Shown here piece after piece: positions 15,497-24,159 of a stretch of 41,173 nt of DNA; positions within the stretch are counted from its first letter, which is position 1, and the number at the start of each line of letters is the position of its first letter. The DNA comes from Pseudomonas fluorescens (GTDB taxonomy: Bacteria; Pseudomonadota; Gammaproteobacteria; Pseudomonadales; Pseudomonadaceae). The stretch spans positions 1 through 41,173 of the forward strand of contig NZ_JAGGOF010000005.1 of assembly GCF_018614775.1 (NCBI RefSeq), written 5' to 3'. The position numbers were made by a program, and so were the translations under genes. The notes under the pieces were generated by a model. It saw only the letters and a program-made list of their open reading frames with translations. It searched no databases and was not told the origin of the DNA.

Positions 15497-17527
15497 ATGT
15501 TTGGTAAATTAAGTTGGGAAGCGATCCCGTTCCACGAGCCGATTGTCATGGTGACCCTCGCCATCATCGCGCTCGGTGGCCTGGGTCTGTTCGCCGGTAT
15601 CACTTATTTCAAGAAGTGGACCTACCTGTGGACCGAGTGGCTGACCTCGGTCGACCACAAGAAAATCGGCGTGATGTACATCGTCGTCGCCATGGTCATG
15701 CTGCTGCGTGGTTTTGCCGACGCCATCATGATGCGGACCCAGCAGGCCATGGCCACTGCGGGTTCGTCCGGCTACCTGCCGCCTGAACACTATGACCAGA
15801 TCTTCACCGCCCACGGTGTGATCATGATCATCTTCATGGCGATGCCATTCTTCACCGGCCTGATGAACCTTGCAGTGCCGCTGCAGATCGGTGCGCGTGA
15901 CGTTGCCTTCCCGTTCCTGAACTCCCTGAGCTTCTGGCTGCTGGTGTCTGGCGTCGTGCTGATCAACGTGTCCCTGGGAGTTGGCGAATTCGCCAAGACC
16001 GGCTGGGTCGCCTATCCGCCGTTGTCGGGGCTGCAATACAGTCCGGGCGTGGGGGTCGATTACTACATCTGGGCGCTGCAGCTATCGGGGTTGGGTACGA
16101 CACTGACGGGGGTCAACTTCCTCGCCACCGTGCTGAAAATGCGTACCCCTGGCATGAAGCTGATGGACATGCCGATCTTCACCTGGACCTGCACCTGGGC
16201 CAACGTGCTGATCGTCGCTTCGTTCCCGATCCTCACCGCTACCCTGGCTTTGCTGACGCTTGACCGCTACATGGATTTCCACATTTTCACCAATGAACTG
16301 GGTGGAAATCCGATGATGTACGTGAACCTGTTCTGGGCCTGGGGTCACCCCGAGGTGTACATCCTGATCCTGCCGGCGTTCGGTATCTTCTCCGAAGTGA
16401 TCTCGACGTTCTCCGGCAAGAAACTGTTCGGCCACCACTCGATGATTTACGCCAGCGGCGCGATCTCGGTACTGGGCTTCATGGTCTGGCTGCACCACTT
16501 CTTCACCATGGGTTCGGGGGCCAGCGTCAACGCCTTCTTCGGCCTGGCGACGATGCTGATTTCGATCCCGACCGGGGTGAAGCTGTTCAACTGGCTGTTC
16601 ACCATCTACCAGGGCCGTCTGCGCTTCACCAGCCAGGTGATGTGGACCCTGGGCTTCATGGTGACCTTCGCCATCGGCGGCATGACCGGCGTACTGCTGG
16701 CCATCCCGGGTGCAGACTTCGTGCTGCACAACAGCCTGTTCGTGATCGCGCACTTCCATAACGTGATCATCGGCGGCGCCGTGTTCGGCTACATCGCAGG
16801 CTTCGCGTTCTACTTCCCGAAAGCGTTCGGCTTCAAGCTGCACGAAGGTTGGGGCAAGGCCGCGTTCGGCTTCTGGATCACCGGCTTCTTCGTCGCGTTC
16901 ATGCCGCTCTATGCACTGGGCTTCATGGGCATGACCCGCCGCTTGAACACCACCACCAACCCTGAGTGGGTGCCGTACCTGTACGTCGCCATGTTCGGTG
17001 CGGTACTGATCGCCTGCGGTATCGCCTGCCAGCTGATCCAGTTGTACGTCAGCGTGCGTGACCGCAACAAGCCAGAGAACATGTGCGAACACGGTGACCC
17101 GTGGAATGCCCATACCCTGGAATGGTCGACCTCTTCGCCGCCACCGTTCTACAACTTTGCCGTGCTGCCCAAAGCAGACGTCATCGACCCGTTCACCGAA
17201 GCCAAGGAAAACGGCACCGCGTACCAGGCCCCGGCCAAGTACGAGCCGATCCACATGCCCAACAACACCGCCACCGGTGTGGTCATGGGCGGCCTGTTGA
17301 CGGTGTTCGGTTTCGCGATGATCTGGCACATCTGGTGGCTGGCTATCGCAAGCCTGGTCGGCACCGTGGTGTATTTCGCGATCCATGCCGCCCGTGATGA
17401 TCAGGGCTACATGGTGCCGGTGGATGTCATCGAACGCATCGAAGCCGAGCAGCACAAGCGTCTGGTCGCAGCCGGGAAGATCCCTGCTAACGCCACCCGT
17501 GTTGAAACCTCGTTGGAACAGGCTTAA
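15497..17527 (+). CDS. cyoB: Cytochrome bo3 ubiquinol oxidase subunit I CyoB
   Basis: The 676-residue catalytic subunit of the proton-pumping quinol oxidase. It has about 15 membrane segments and the haem-copper oxidase signatures. These are a haem-ligand histidine in FTAHGVIM, the CuB/cross-linked Tyr segment [15 protein letters not shown], the histidine pair in WLHHFFTMG, and the haem ligands in [11 protein letters not shown]. The K-channel and D-channel regions look intact. A GAGGAG ribosome site precedes the ATG at 15497. It reduces O2 to water while oxidising ubiquinol in the inner membrane, together with CyoA, CyoC and CyoD. Confidence 0.97.
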   Translation: MFGKLSWEAIPFHEPIVMVTLAIIALGGLGLFAGITYFKKWTYLWTEWLTSVDHKKIGVMYIVVAMVMLLRGFADAIMMRTQQAMATAGSSGYLPPEHYDQIFTAHGVIMIIFMAMPFFTGLMNLAVPLQIGARDVAFPFLNSLSFWLLVSGVVLINVSLGVGEFAKTGWVAYPPLSGLQYSPGVGVDYYIWALQLSGLGTTLTGVNFLATVLKMRTPGMKLMDMPIFTWTCTWANVLIVASFPILTATLALLTLDRYMDFHIFTNELGGNPMMYVNLFWAWGHPEVYILILPAFGIFSEVISTFSGKKLFGHHSMIYASGAISVLGFMVWLHHFFTMGSGASVNAFFGLATMLISIPTGVKLFNWLFTIYQGRLRFTSQVMWTLGFMVTFAIGGMTGVLLAIPGADFVLHNSLFVIAHFHNVIIGGAVFGYIAGFAFYFPKAFGFKLHEGWGKAAFGFWITGFFVAFMPLYALGFMGMTRRLNTTTNPEWVPYLYVAMFGAVLIACGIACQLIQLYVSVRDRNKPENMCEHGDPWNAHTLEWSTSSPPPFYNFAVLPKADVIDPFTEAKENGTAYQAPAKYEPIHMPNNTATGVVMGGLLTVFGFAMIWHIWWLAIASLVGTVVYFAIHAARDDQGYMVPVDVIERIEAEQHKRLVAAGKIPANATRVETSLEQA

Positions 17528-17530
17528 ACC

Positions 17531-18157
17531 ATGTCGAACTTAGTGACCAATGTTGGACACGCCCATGGTCATGACCATGGGCACGATGACCATCACCACG
17601 ACTCGGGCGAGATGACCGTATTCGGTTTCTGGCTCTACCTGATGACCGACTGCATTCTGTTTGCGTCGATCTTCGCAGCGTACGCGGTGCTGGTTAACAA
17701 CGTCGCCGGTGGCCCGTCGGGCCACGACATCTTCGAGCTGCCGTACGTACTGGGCGAAACCGCCTTGCTGCTGTTCAGCTCGATCACCTACGGCTTCGCC
17801 ATGCTGGCGTTGTTCAAGGGCAAGAAGAACCAGGTACTGGGCTGGCTGGCCCTGACCTTCCTGTTCGGTGCCGGCTTCATCGGCATGGAGATCAACGAGT
17901 TCCACATGTTGATCTCCGAAGGTTTCGGTCCTAACCGCAGCGGCTTCCTGTCCGGGTTCTTCACCCTGGTCGGCACCCACGGTCTGCACGTGACCAGCGG
18001 CCTGATCTGGATGGCGATCATGATGTACCAGGTCCAGAAAAACGGCCTGACCGCTACCAACAAGACGCGCCTGAGCTGCCTGAGCCTGTTCTGGCACTTC
18101 CTGGACGTAGTGTGGATCTGCGTATTCACCGTTGTTTATCTGATGGGGACCCTGTAA
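17531..18157 (+). CDS. cyoC: Cytochrome bo3 ubiquinol oxidase subunit III CyoC
   Basis: The 208-residue membrane protein of the haem-copper oxidase subunit III family has five helices. The N-terminus is histidine-rich ([17 protein letters not shown], about residues 9-25), longer than in E. coli CyoC and possibly able to bind metal. The conserved segments [20 protein letters not shown] and [14 protein letters not shown] are present. It starts 3 bases after the cyoB stop with little ribosome site of its own, suggesting translational coupling. It adjoins cyoD with no gap. Confidence 0.95.
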   Translation: MSNLVTNVGHAHGHDHGHDDHHHDSGEMTVFGFWLYLMTDCILFASIFAAYAVLVNNVAGGPSGHDIFELPYVLGETALLLFSSITYGFAMLALFKGKKNQVLGWLALTFLFGAGFIGMEINEFHMLISEGFGPNRSGFLSGFFTLVGTHGLHVTSGLIWMAIMMYQVQKNGLTATNKTRLSCLSLFWHFLDVVWICVFTVVYLMGTL

Positions 18158-18493
18158 ATGGCTAACGCTCATTCCCATGATGGCCACGACGCCGGCCACG
18201 GCAGCGTCAAGTCCTACGCCATCGGTTTCATCCTGTCGGTGATCCTGACCGTCATTCCGTTCGGCCTGGTGATGTACCCGACGCTGCCGAAAAGCCTGAC
18301 CCTGTGGATCGTGCTGATCTTCGCCGTGGTCCAGGTACTGGTGCACCTGGTGTACTTCCTGCACCTGGACCGCTCCGCCGCCCAGCGTAACAACGTGGTT
18401 GCGTTTGTCTTTGCCGCGATCGTGATTGTCCTGCTGGTCGGCCTGTCGTTGTGGATCATGTTCAGCATCCACACCAACATGATGGCGCACTGA
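18158..18493 (+). CDS. cyoD: Cytochrome bo3 ubiquinol oxidase subunit IV CyoD
   Basis: The 111-residue small subunit has three hydrophobic helices (about 18-40, 46-66 and 80-104), and the pattern [14 protein letters not shown] typical of CyoD / COX4-type subunits. It assists assembly of the CuB centre of the oxidase. Its ATG follows the cyoC stop codon directly, so the two are translationally coupled. The N-terminus again has several histidines ([15 protein letters not shown]). Confidence 0.95.
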   Translation: MANAHSHDGHDAGHGSVKSYAIGFILSVILTVIPFGLVMYPTLPKSLTLWIVLIFAVVQVLVHLVYFLHLDRSAAQRNNVVAFVFAAIVIVLLVGLSLWIMFSIHTNMMAH

Positions 18494-18504
18494 GGAAAAT
18501 CCGG

Positions 18505-19392
18505 ATGTCCTTAAAGCACTTTATCCAAATCACCAAGCCGGGGATCATTTTCGGTAACGTGCTTTCTGTGGCAGGCGGTTTTTTCCTGGCCTCCAAAGGG
18601 CATGTCGATCTGGCCATCTTCCTGGCGGCGATGATCGGCACTTCCCTCGTGGTGGCGTCCGGTTGCGTGTTCAACAACTGCATCGACCGCGACATCGACA
18701 TCAAGATGGAGCGCACCAAGAATCGTGCCCTGGTCCAGGGCCTGATCCCGGTGCAACTGGCCCTGGCCTTCGCCACGGTGCTGGGCGTGGCCGGTGTGGC
18801 GCTGTTGTACCGGGTGGCCAACCCGTTGGCGGCGTTGTTCGCGGTGATCGGCTTTGTCATCTACGTCGGCCTCTACAGCCTGTATCTCAAGCGCAAGTCG
18901 GTGCACGGCACGCTGGTGGGCAGCCTGTCGGGGGCGATGCCGCCGGTGATCGGTTACGTCGCGGTGAGCAACAGCTTCGACATGGCTGCGCTGACGCTGC
19001 TGGTGATGTTCAGCCTGTGGCAGATGCCGCACTCCTATGCCATCGCGATCTTCCGCTTCAACGACTACCTGGCCGCCTCGATTCCGGTGCTGCCGGTCAA
19101 GCGCGGCATCCGGGTCGCCAAGAAGCACATCCTGCTCTACATCCTGGCCTTCCTCGTGGCGACCTTGATGTTGACCTTCAGCGGCTACGCCGGCATGAGC
19201 TACCTCGCCGTCGCCGCCGCCATGGGCATGTACTGGCTGTACATGGCCTGGACCGGCTACAAGGCAGTGGATGACACGGTCTGGGCACGCAAGCTGTTCG
19301 TGTTCTCGATCTTCACCATCACCGCCCTGAGCGTCATGATGTCCCTGGACTTCAAAGTGCCCAGTGAGCTGCTGCTGACCTACGCGCCTTAA
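18505..19392 (+). CDS. cyoE: Protohaem IX farnesyltransferase (haem O synthase) CyoE
   Basis: The 295-residue UbiA-family prenyltransferase attaches farnesyl diphosphate to haem b to make the haem O needed by CyoB. The Mg-prenyl diphosphate motif [10 protein letters not shown] lies at residues 56-65, and the second conserved region [20 protein letters not shown] is near 130-150. About eight to nine membrane helices are visible. I chose the ATG at 18505 with GAGGAAAATCCGG upstream; the open frame extends 18 codons into cyoD. Last gene of the operon, followed by a strong terminator. Confidence 0.96.
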   Translation: MSLKHFIQITKPGIIFGNVLSVAGGFFLASKGHVDLAIFLAAMIGTSLVVASGCVFNNCIDRDIDIKMERTKNRALVQGLIPVQLALAFATVLGVAGVALLYRVANPLAALFAVIGFVIYVGLYSLYLKRKSVHGTLVGSLSGAMPPVIGYVAVSNSFDMAALTLLVMFSLWQMPHSYAIAIFRFNDYLAASIPVLPVKRGIRVAKKHILLYILAFLVATLMLTFSGYAGMSYLAVAAAMGMYWLYMAWTGYKAVDDTVWARKLFVFSIFTITALSVMMSLDFKVPSELLLTYAP

Positions 19393-19410
19393 GCTCCAAA
19401 CGCTGTACAA

Positions 19411-19445
19411 AAAAGCCCCGCCTTCGTGAGAAGCGCGGGGCTTTT
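19411..19445 (+). terminator. Terminator of the cyo operon (copy 1 of a duplicated element)
   Basis: AAAAGCCCCG..., a short loop, then ...CGGGGCTTTT. A 35-base element nearly identical to that at 20212-20246, with one base different. The two copies are 801 bases apart and bracket the toxin-antitoxin genes. Confidence 0.93.
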
Positions 19446-19507
19446 TCATGGGTGGATGCCTGGTTGCATTCCATCGGTCACTTGGAGCAACAGAATGTTG
19501 GATGTTG

Positions 19508-19532
19508 AACTATAGGCAGATTGCCTATAGTT
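19508..19532. promoter_or_regulatory. Perfect inverted repeat, likely toxin-antitoxin operator
   Basis: AACTATAGGCA (19508-19518), a 3-base spacer, then TGCCTATAGTT (19522-19532). The 11-bp arms are perfect. It ends 5 bases before the toxin ATG, where binding by the XRE antitoxin would block transcription. TATAG inside each arm could overlap the -10 box. Confidence 0.75.
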
Positions 19533-19537
19533 TGGCC

Positions 19538-19882
19538 ATGCGAACCCTATTTTTTGAAACCTCTGCATTTACCGCTACCGTAGGCCGTTATCTGACGGAC
19601 GATGAATATCGATTGCTTCAATCTCATATGTTGCTGAATCCCGAAGCGGGCGATCTGATGCCGCGTACGGGGGGATTTCGTAAGTTGCGTTGGGCGGATG
19701 AGCGTCGTGGCAAGGGGAAACGGGGAGGACTTCGAGTGATCTACTATTGGCTTATGAGTGATGGCCAATTCTGGATGTTTGCGATTTATGACAAGGATGA
19801 GTTGGAGAACTTGACCTCTGAGCAAGAAAAATTGCTCAAGCGCGCCATAGAAGTGGAGTTGAAAGTACGAGGTACCTTATGA
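19538..19882 (+). CDS. RelE/HigB-2-like type II toxin
   Basis: The 114-residue basic protein matches the RelE/ParE-superfamily toxins paired with XRE antitoxins. The pattern LNPEAGDLMPRTGGFRKLRWADERR is followed by the basic GKGKRGGLRVIYYW core and a WMFAIYDKDELENLT strand. Relatives cleave mRNA on the ribosome; activity here is inferred. I chose ATG 19538, although no clear ribosome site precedes it; the ATG at 19502 would translate through the operator palindrome. Codon use is visibly more AT-rich than in the neighbouring cyo genes, consistent with acquisition. The last four bases overlap the antitoxin start (ATGA). Confidence 0.88.
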   Translation: MRTLFFETSAFTATVGRYLTDDEYRLLQSHMLLNPEAGDLMPRTGGFRKLRWADERRGKGKRGGLRVIYYWLMSDGQFWMFAIYDKDELENLTSEQEKLLKRAIEVELKVRGTL

Positions 19883-20193
19883 AAAAGCGCGATCTGTTTG
19901 CCGAGTTGATGCAAGGCGTTGAGGAGATGGCCGCTCATCGAGAGGGCAAGCTCACACTTCGCCAGGTATCAACCGAGGCGTTGCCCCCCCCAGAGGTGTC
20001 GGCGCAAGAAATTGTGGCCCTGCGCGACAAGTTGCATATGTCTCAGGCCGTTTTTGCCAAGAGCATCCGGACCAGCCCGAGTACGCTCAGGAATTGGGAG
20101 CGGCAAAAATCCAAGCCCAACGCCCAGGCGGCTCTGCTGATCAAGCTGGTCGAGAAGTTTCCAGACATGGTCGAGCGGCTCGGAGCTGTCTGA
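19879..20193 (+). CDS. XRE-family antitoxin (NadS/HigA-2-like)
   Basis: The 104-residue protein has a helix-turn-helix of the XRE type at about residues 38-95 (VALRDKLHMSQAVFAKSIRT, then STLRNWERQKSKPN). This is the pattern of NadS/HigA-like antitoxins. The N-terminal 35 residues (MKKRDLFAELMQGVEEM) probably contact the toxin. It overlaps the upstream toxin by 4 bases, and toxin-first order is typical of higBA-like modules. It is expected to neutralise the toxin and repress the operon through the inverted repeat at 19508-19532. Confidence 0.9.
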   Translation: MKKRDLFAELMQGVEEMAAHREGKLTLRQVSTEALPPPEVSAQEIVALRDKLHMSQAVFAKSIRTSPSTLRNWERQKSKPNAQAALLIKLVEKFPDMVERLGAV

Positions 20194-20211
20194 CCCGGCA
20201 GTACGATTCAG

Positions 20212-20246
20212 AAAAGCCCCGCCTTCGTCAGAAGCGCGGGGCTTTT
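20212..20246 (+). terminator. Terminator of the toxin-antitoxin operon (copy 2 of a duplicated element)
   Basis: Same 35-base hairpin as at 19411-19445 except one loop base (C for G). It lies 18 bases after the antitoxin stop and runs straight into a REP element. Confidence 0.92.
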
Positions 20247-20336
20247 CTGTGGGAGCGGGCTTGCTCGCGAAGACGGCATCACATTCAGCATCCATCAGGC
20301 TGACCCATCACTATCGCGAGCAAGCTCGCTCCCACA
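20247..20336. repeat. REP inverted pair (REPIN)
   Basis: CTGTGGGAGCGGGCTTGCTC at the left and its inverse ending GCTCCCACA at the right. It abuts the terminator on the left and the stop of the minus-strand gene on the right. Confidence 0.9.
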
Positions 20337-20352
20337 AGAAGCCATGGAGGGT

Positions 20353-21057
20353 TTATTGCTGGGCGATGCTGTAGCCGTCGAAGGCTTTCTGTTGCTGCAA
20401 GGCGGTGATGATGCTTTTGCGGGTGGCCGGCTGTTCGGTGCCGTCGTTGTCCAGGAACAGGTCGTTCTCCAGCTCGGCTTCATCGCCTTCGCCGACGAAG
20501 TTGAAGCCCAGGAACTCGAAGGCTTCGCGGTCGACGTTCGGCTTGGAACGCGGGGTGCGCAAGGGCAGGGTGACGCTGATGCCGTCCTTGCTGATGACAA
20601 ACACTTCGGCGTCCTTCTTGGCGCGCGCGGCCTTGCCCTTGCTGCCGCTCGGGTTGCTGATGGCCTGGTGGGTCTGGTTCAGCACCTTCAGGGCCAGGCC
20701 GTAGACCAGTTCCTGAAACGCCGGATCGTCCTTGTAGCTGGAAAGGATGCGACTGATCGGGAAGCGGCTGCTCAGGTCTTCCAGCGCCGCGAAATCGGCG
20801 GCTTCGGCGTCCTTGAGTTGTTTGAGCTGGCCCATCAGCTCGTAGGCCTTGTCATCGTCGAATGCATCGTGAGCCTGGCGGATGGCGTTGCGCAGTTCGC
20901 GGATCTGGTCGCTTTCGCGGTTCGACTGGAACGCATCGAGGACCGTCTCACTGATGCTTTTGGCCTGGGGCAGATGCTGTGAAAGATTGATGGAGTTTTC
21001 GTATTCCGCTTTGGACGACAGGGTGGCTACGGATTCAGCGGTGTTGGAATCGGACAT
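20353..21057 (-). CDS. Uncharacterised acidic protein
   Basis: The 234-residue protein is not assigned to a family by eye. It has no signal peptide or membrane segment. An N-terminal helical, charged half (about 1-100, with RELRNAIRQAHDAFDDDKAYEL) is followed by a Lys/Arg-rich linker (GSKGKAARAKK, about 135-150). A compact C-terminal part follows (FVISKDGISVTLPLRTP, then REAFEFLGFNFVGEGDE). ATG 21057 (MSDSNTAESV) is preferred to an upstream ATG at 21102 because the extra residues look unstructured; neither has a strong ribosome site. It is monocistronic. Codon use looks native and the frame is clearly coding. Function unknown. Confidence 0.75.
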   Translation of the reverse strand: MSDSNTAESVATLSSKAEYENSINLSQHLPQAKSISETVLDAFQSNRESDQIRELRNAIRQAHDAFDDDKAYELMGQLKQLKDAEAADFAALEDLSSRFPISRILSSYKDDPAFQELVYGLALKVLNQTHQAISNPSGSKGKAARAKKDAEVFVISKDGISVTLPLRTPRSKPNVDREAFEFLGFNFVGEGDEAELENDLFLDNDGTEQPATRKSIITALQQQKAFDGYSIAQQ

Positions 21058-21195
21058 TGAAATTTCACTACTTCTGTTAGCTGGATGAGGCGAGAAAGGC
21101 ATTGAGCTTTTTCCGGCCGCCTAATCTATTGGACGCGGGCAGTGTTGTCACGGTCGGACCGTTGGCCGCCGGGCATTTGTCGGCGGTAGCCGGTT

Positions 21196-21933
21196 TCAGT
21201 CGTCCAACAGCGCCATCAATCGCAACGCATCGGCCGTCGCGGCGCCACTGGCGGTGTTGTCGAAGATGCACCAGGTCGGCGTGTCCGGGTCGGCTTTCAA
21301 TTGCCGGGCCAGTCGTTCCAGCCAGGCCTCTTCGTAAGAGGAGTAGTAGATTCGCGGGGACCCGTGCAAGCGGTAGTAACGGATACCTGGCCAACCTGCG
21401 GGCTGATCGCCGCCGGGCAGGGGCGACGGATCGGCGGCGACACGGCCGATGCACTCGGCTTGCAGCAACGTCAGTGCCTGCGGCGTCAGCCAGCTCGGAT
21501 GCCGCGGTTCGAGCACTACAAGTCCCTGATAACGGTCACGCAACGCGGTAAAAAATGCTCCGGCGGTGGCCTCATCAAAAGCCAGTGACGGCGGCAACTG
21601 AATCAACAGGCAGCCGAGCTTTTCGCCCAACTGCGAGCATTGCCCGAGGAACTCGTCCACCAGCCCCGCGCAATCGAGCAGGCGCCGTTCATGGGTGATC
21701 TGCTTGGGCACCTTGACCGAGAAACGAAAGTCCCTGTCGACGCTGTCTGCCCACTTCGCATAAGTGGCAGGACGATGTGGGCGGTAGAACGAGCTGTTGA
21801 TCTCGACGCCCGAGAATCGAGCAGCGTAGCGCTGCAGGTGAGTCCCTTCGACGGGAAAGGCTGGCCATTGCTCCCGGGGCAGCGACCAGCCGGCGCAGCC
21901 CAGGTAAATGCGTGAAGTGGATGGAGTCGACAA
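21196..21933 (-). CDS. DUF72 (YecE-like) protein
   Basis: The 245-residue protein matches the DUF72/YecE TIM-barrel family. Visible signatures are IYLGCAGWSLP at residues 9-19, GVEINSSFYRPHRPATYAKWA near 42-62, FSVKVPKQITHERR near 70-84, LLIQLPPSL near 108-116, and YYRLHGSPRIYYSSY near 186-200. The family is widespread and has no assigned reaction. The C-terminus WCIFDNTASGAATADAL is characteristic. It lies alone between the unknown acidic protein and a diguanylate cyclase, all on the minus strand with gaps of about 90-140 bases, so a shared transcript is not evident. Confidence 0.9.
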   Translation of the reverse strand: MSTPSTSRIYLGCAGWSLPREQWPAFPVEGTHLQRYAARFSGVEINSSFYRPHRPATYAKWADSVDRDFRFSVKVPKQITHERRLLDCAGLVDEFLGQCSQLGEKLGCLLIQLPPSLAFDEATAGAFFTALRDRYQGLVVLEPRHPSWLTPQALTLLQAECIGRVAADPSPLPGGDQPAGWPGIRYYRLHGSPRIYYSSYEEAWLERLARQLKADPDTPTWCIFDNTASGAATADALRLMALLDD

Positions 21934-22021
21934 GGGTGAATGCCTGATGACGAGGGATACAAGCTATGACCGCTGCAGGTACCTTAAAGCTGCATCGTTT
22001 TTGCTTTGAACCGTTGCCGAC

Positions 22022-23035
22022 TTATTCACAGATCACATTCTTGCCCGCCGACTTGGAGCGATACAACGCCTGGTCCGCGCGTTCCAGCAGCGTCGCTTGC
22101 TGTTCATCTTCGAAGCGCTGCACCACACCGAAACTCATGGTGATCCGGAAGTCGCCCACCGGCAGCAGGTCGGACAAGCCACGGCGGATGGTTTCGGCCA
22201 TCAGGCGGGCGTCGGCGAGGGACGTGTTGGGCAAGATCATGATGAACTCATCGCCGCCCCAGCGCGCCAGCAAGTCGCCGTCGCGCTCGCAGCGCTTGAC
22301 GCTCTGCACCACTTGCACCAGCGCCGCATCGCCGAAAGCGTGGCCGTAGCGATCATTGATGTCCTTGAAGTCATCGATGTCCATGGCAATCAGGGACAAC
22401 GGTTCGCGAAACCGCTGGGCGCGCTCGCAGGCCAACGGCAGGGCCTGCTCCAGGCGGTAACGGTTGGCAACCAGTGTCAGCGCGTCGGTTTCGGCGAGTC
22501 TGCGGTTTTCATCGAGCTGGACCTGCAACTGCTGGTTGACCCGGGACAGCTCGCGGGTGCGTTCCTCGATGACCGCTTCCAATGACTGGTTGCGCCGTTC
22601 GAGTTGTTCGAACAGGCGTTTCCTGTCGTCGATACTGCGGTGTGCGCCGACCATCCGCGCCACCGTACCGTCCGGGTTGCGGGCGATGATGTAGCCGCGA
22701 TCCTCGATCCAGAGCCAGTTGCCGTCGTGCATGCGGCAGCGGTATTCGGCCCGGTAGCCGGAGGATCGTTGTTCCAGGTAGTCGTCGAATAGCGCCATCA
22801 CCCGTGGATAGTCTTCGGGGTGGATCACATTTTCCCAGGTCAGTACGGTGTTATGGAGGGAGTGGGGATGGTAGCCCAGCATCGTGTACCAGCCGGGGTT
22901 GCGGTAGACGAAACCGGTATTGGCATTCCAGTCCCAGATGCCGTCGCTGACCAGTTCCAGAATGGTGTGCAGCACGCCTTCGTCCAGATCGGACAGGTCG
23001 AACCGTAGCGTATCCATGTTCGAGGCATTCTCCAT
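22022..23035 (-). CDS. PAS-GGDEF diguanylate cyclase
   Basis: The 337-residue protein has a PAS/PAC sensor (about 28-137; LGYHPHSLHNTVLTWENVIH) and a short coiled coil (about 140-182). A GGDEF domain (183-337) follows. The active-site motif is RWGGDEF (GGDEF at 260-264), and the product-inhibition I-site RDGD lies at 251-254, five residues before it, so c-di-GMP synthesis with feedback control is likely. No transmembrane segment is seen, so it is cytosolic. I chose the ATG at 23035 because GAGGGG lies 6 bases upstream; an adjacent ATG at 23038 is possible. The longer frame from 23140 adds a low-complexity leader. The PAS ligand is not predictable. Confidence 0.93.
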   Translation of the reverse strand: MENASNMDTLRFDLSDLDEGVLHTILELVSDGIWDWNANTGFVYRNPGWYTMLGYHPHSLHNTVLTWENVIHPEDYPRVMALFDDYLEQRSSGYRAEYRCRMHDGNWLWIEDRGYIIARNPDGTVARMVGAHRSIDDRKRLFEQLERRNQSLEAVIEERTRELSRVNQQLQVQLDENRRLAETDALTLVANRYRLEQALPLACERAQRFREPLSLIAMDIDDFKDINDRYGHAFGDAALVQVVQSVKRCERDGDLLARWGGDEFIMILPNTSLADARLMAETIRRGLSDLLPVGDFRITMSFGVVQRFEDEQQATLLERADQALYRSKSAGKNVICE

Positions 23036-23143
23036 CATCGTCCCCTCAATCAGCCTTGATATCAAAATGCTCGTCCGAGGTGGAAGAGTAGCCGATGGAG
23101 GCGGTGCGTCACTAGCACCAGGACCCGTTGGGTCAGTCACACG

Positions 23144-24067
23144 TCACTCAGCCTCCCCTTGAGGCTTACCCCATTGCTCCAGCGCAAACCCGACAAAGCT
23201 GCGCAGCTTCGGCAGACGGTAGCGATCCTGCGCATACATCAGGCTCATCGGGCGGTGGGGCAGTTGGTAGCCCTGCAGAAGCGCGACCAGGTGCCCATCC
23301 TTCAGGTCCTGGGCCACCAGCGCATCAGGCAGCATCACCACCCCCATGCCGGCCAGGGCAGCGCGATGCAGGCCCGAGGAGCTGTTGATCAGCATGGGAC
23401 CGTTCACTGGCACTTTGATTTCGCCGTCCGGACCGTTGATGGGCCAGTGTTCCTGGGCGAAACGCCACTCGTCTGCCGCCGAATAGGCGAATGACAGGCA
23501 GTCGTGCTGTTGCAGGTCGGCGGGTTTTTGCGGCGTGCCCCGCCGTGTCAGGTACGCCTTGGAGGCGCAGATGGTGAGGGTGTAGTCCAGCAAGGGCCGG
23601 GCGATCATTTTCGGATCGGGATGGCCGAGGCGGATGGCGACGTCGAACCCATGGTCGAGCAGGTCCAGGCGTTGGTTGGTCAGCACCACGTCGAGTTTGA
23701 CCTGGGGAAACCGCTGGTTGAATTGCGCTAGCGCCGGCGCCAGGCGTTCGGTGCCGAAGGTCAATGGTGCGGTGATGCGCAGGGTGCCGGAGGGCTCGCC
23801 TTGGGTCTGCTCGGCCAGGCGCTCGGAATCGGCCACCAGGCCGAGGACTTCCAGGCAGCGCTGGTAGTAAGCCGAACCGAATTCCGTCAAGCGCTGGCGA
23901 CGGGTCGTACGGTTGATCAGGCGCACGCCAAGACGTTGCTCCAGTGCCCGCAGATGATTGCCGACCATGGTCGTAGACATCTCGCACGCCTGCGCGGCCG
24001 CTGTCAGGCTGCCGGTGTCTACGACCTTTACGTACACGCTCATTGCCTGGAACAGATCCATTATCAA
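23144..24067 (-). CDS. LysR family transcriptional regulator
   Basis: The 307-residue protein has a typical LysR winged helix at residues 3-63 (MDLFQAMSVYVKVVDTGSLT, then AAAQACEMSTTMVGNHLRALE) and a periplasmic-binding-like effector domain from about 90 to 295. The pattern is of the CrgA/DsdC-like subgroup with RTTRRQRLTEFG after the HTH. Two near starts, 24067 and 24061, are possible. It is divergent from the ArgD-like aminotransferase 92 bases away, which is the likely target. No effector can be named. Confidence 0.92.
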   Translation of the reverse strand: MIMDLFQAMSVYVKVVDTGSLTAAAQACEMSTTMVGNHLRALEQRLGVRLINRTTRRQRLTEFGSAYYQRCLEVLGLVADSERLAEQTQGEPSGTLRITAPLTFGTERLAPALAQFNQRFPQVKLDVVLTNQRLDLLDHGFDVAIRLGHPDPKMIARPLLDYTLTICASKAYLTRRGTPQKPADLQQHDCLSFAYSAADEWRFAQEHWPINGPDGEIKVPVNGPMLINSSSGLHRAALAGMGVVMLPDALVAQDLKDGHLVALLQGYQLPHRPMSLMYAQDRYRLPKLRSFVGFALEQWGKPQGEAE

Positions 24068-24159
24068 GCCCAGCTTTAAAATGATTGAAGGAAAGCGACG
24101 TTTATCCAGCTTCGGTGGCTAACCATACTGGAAAAAATCACCCGATGGAGCTTGATGCC

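Noticed and set aside
16082..17455. 457-codon open frame antisense to cyoB
   Set aside because: Shadow of cyoB with His/Gln/Arg-rich composition and no ribosome site.
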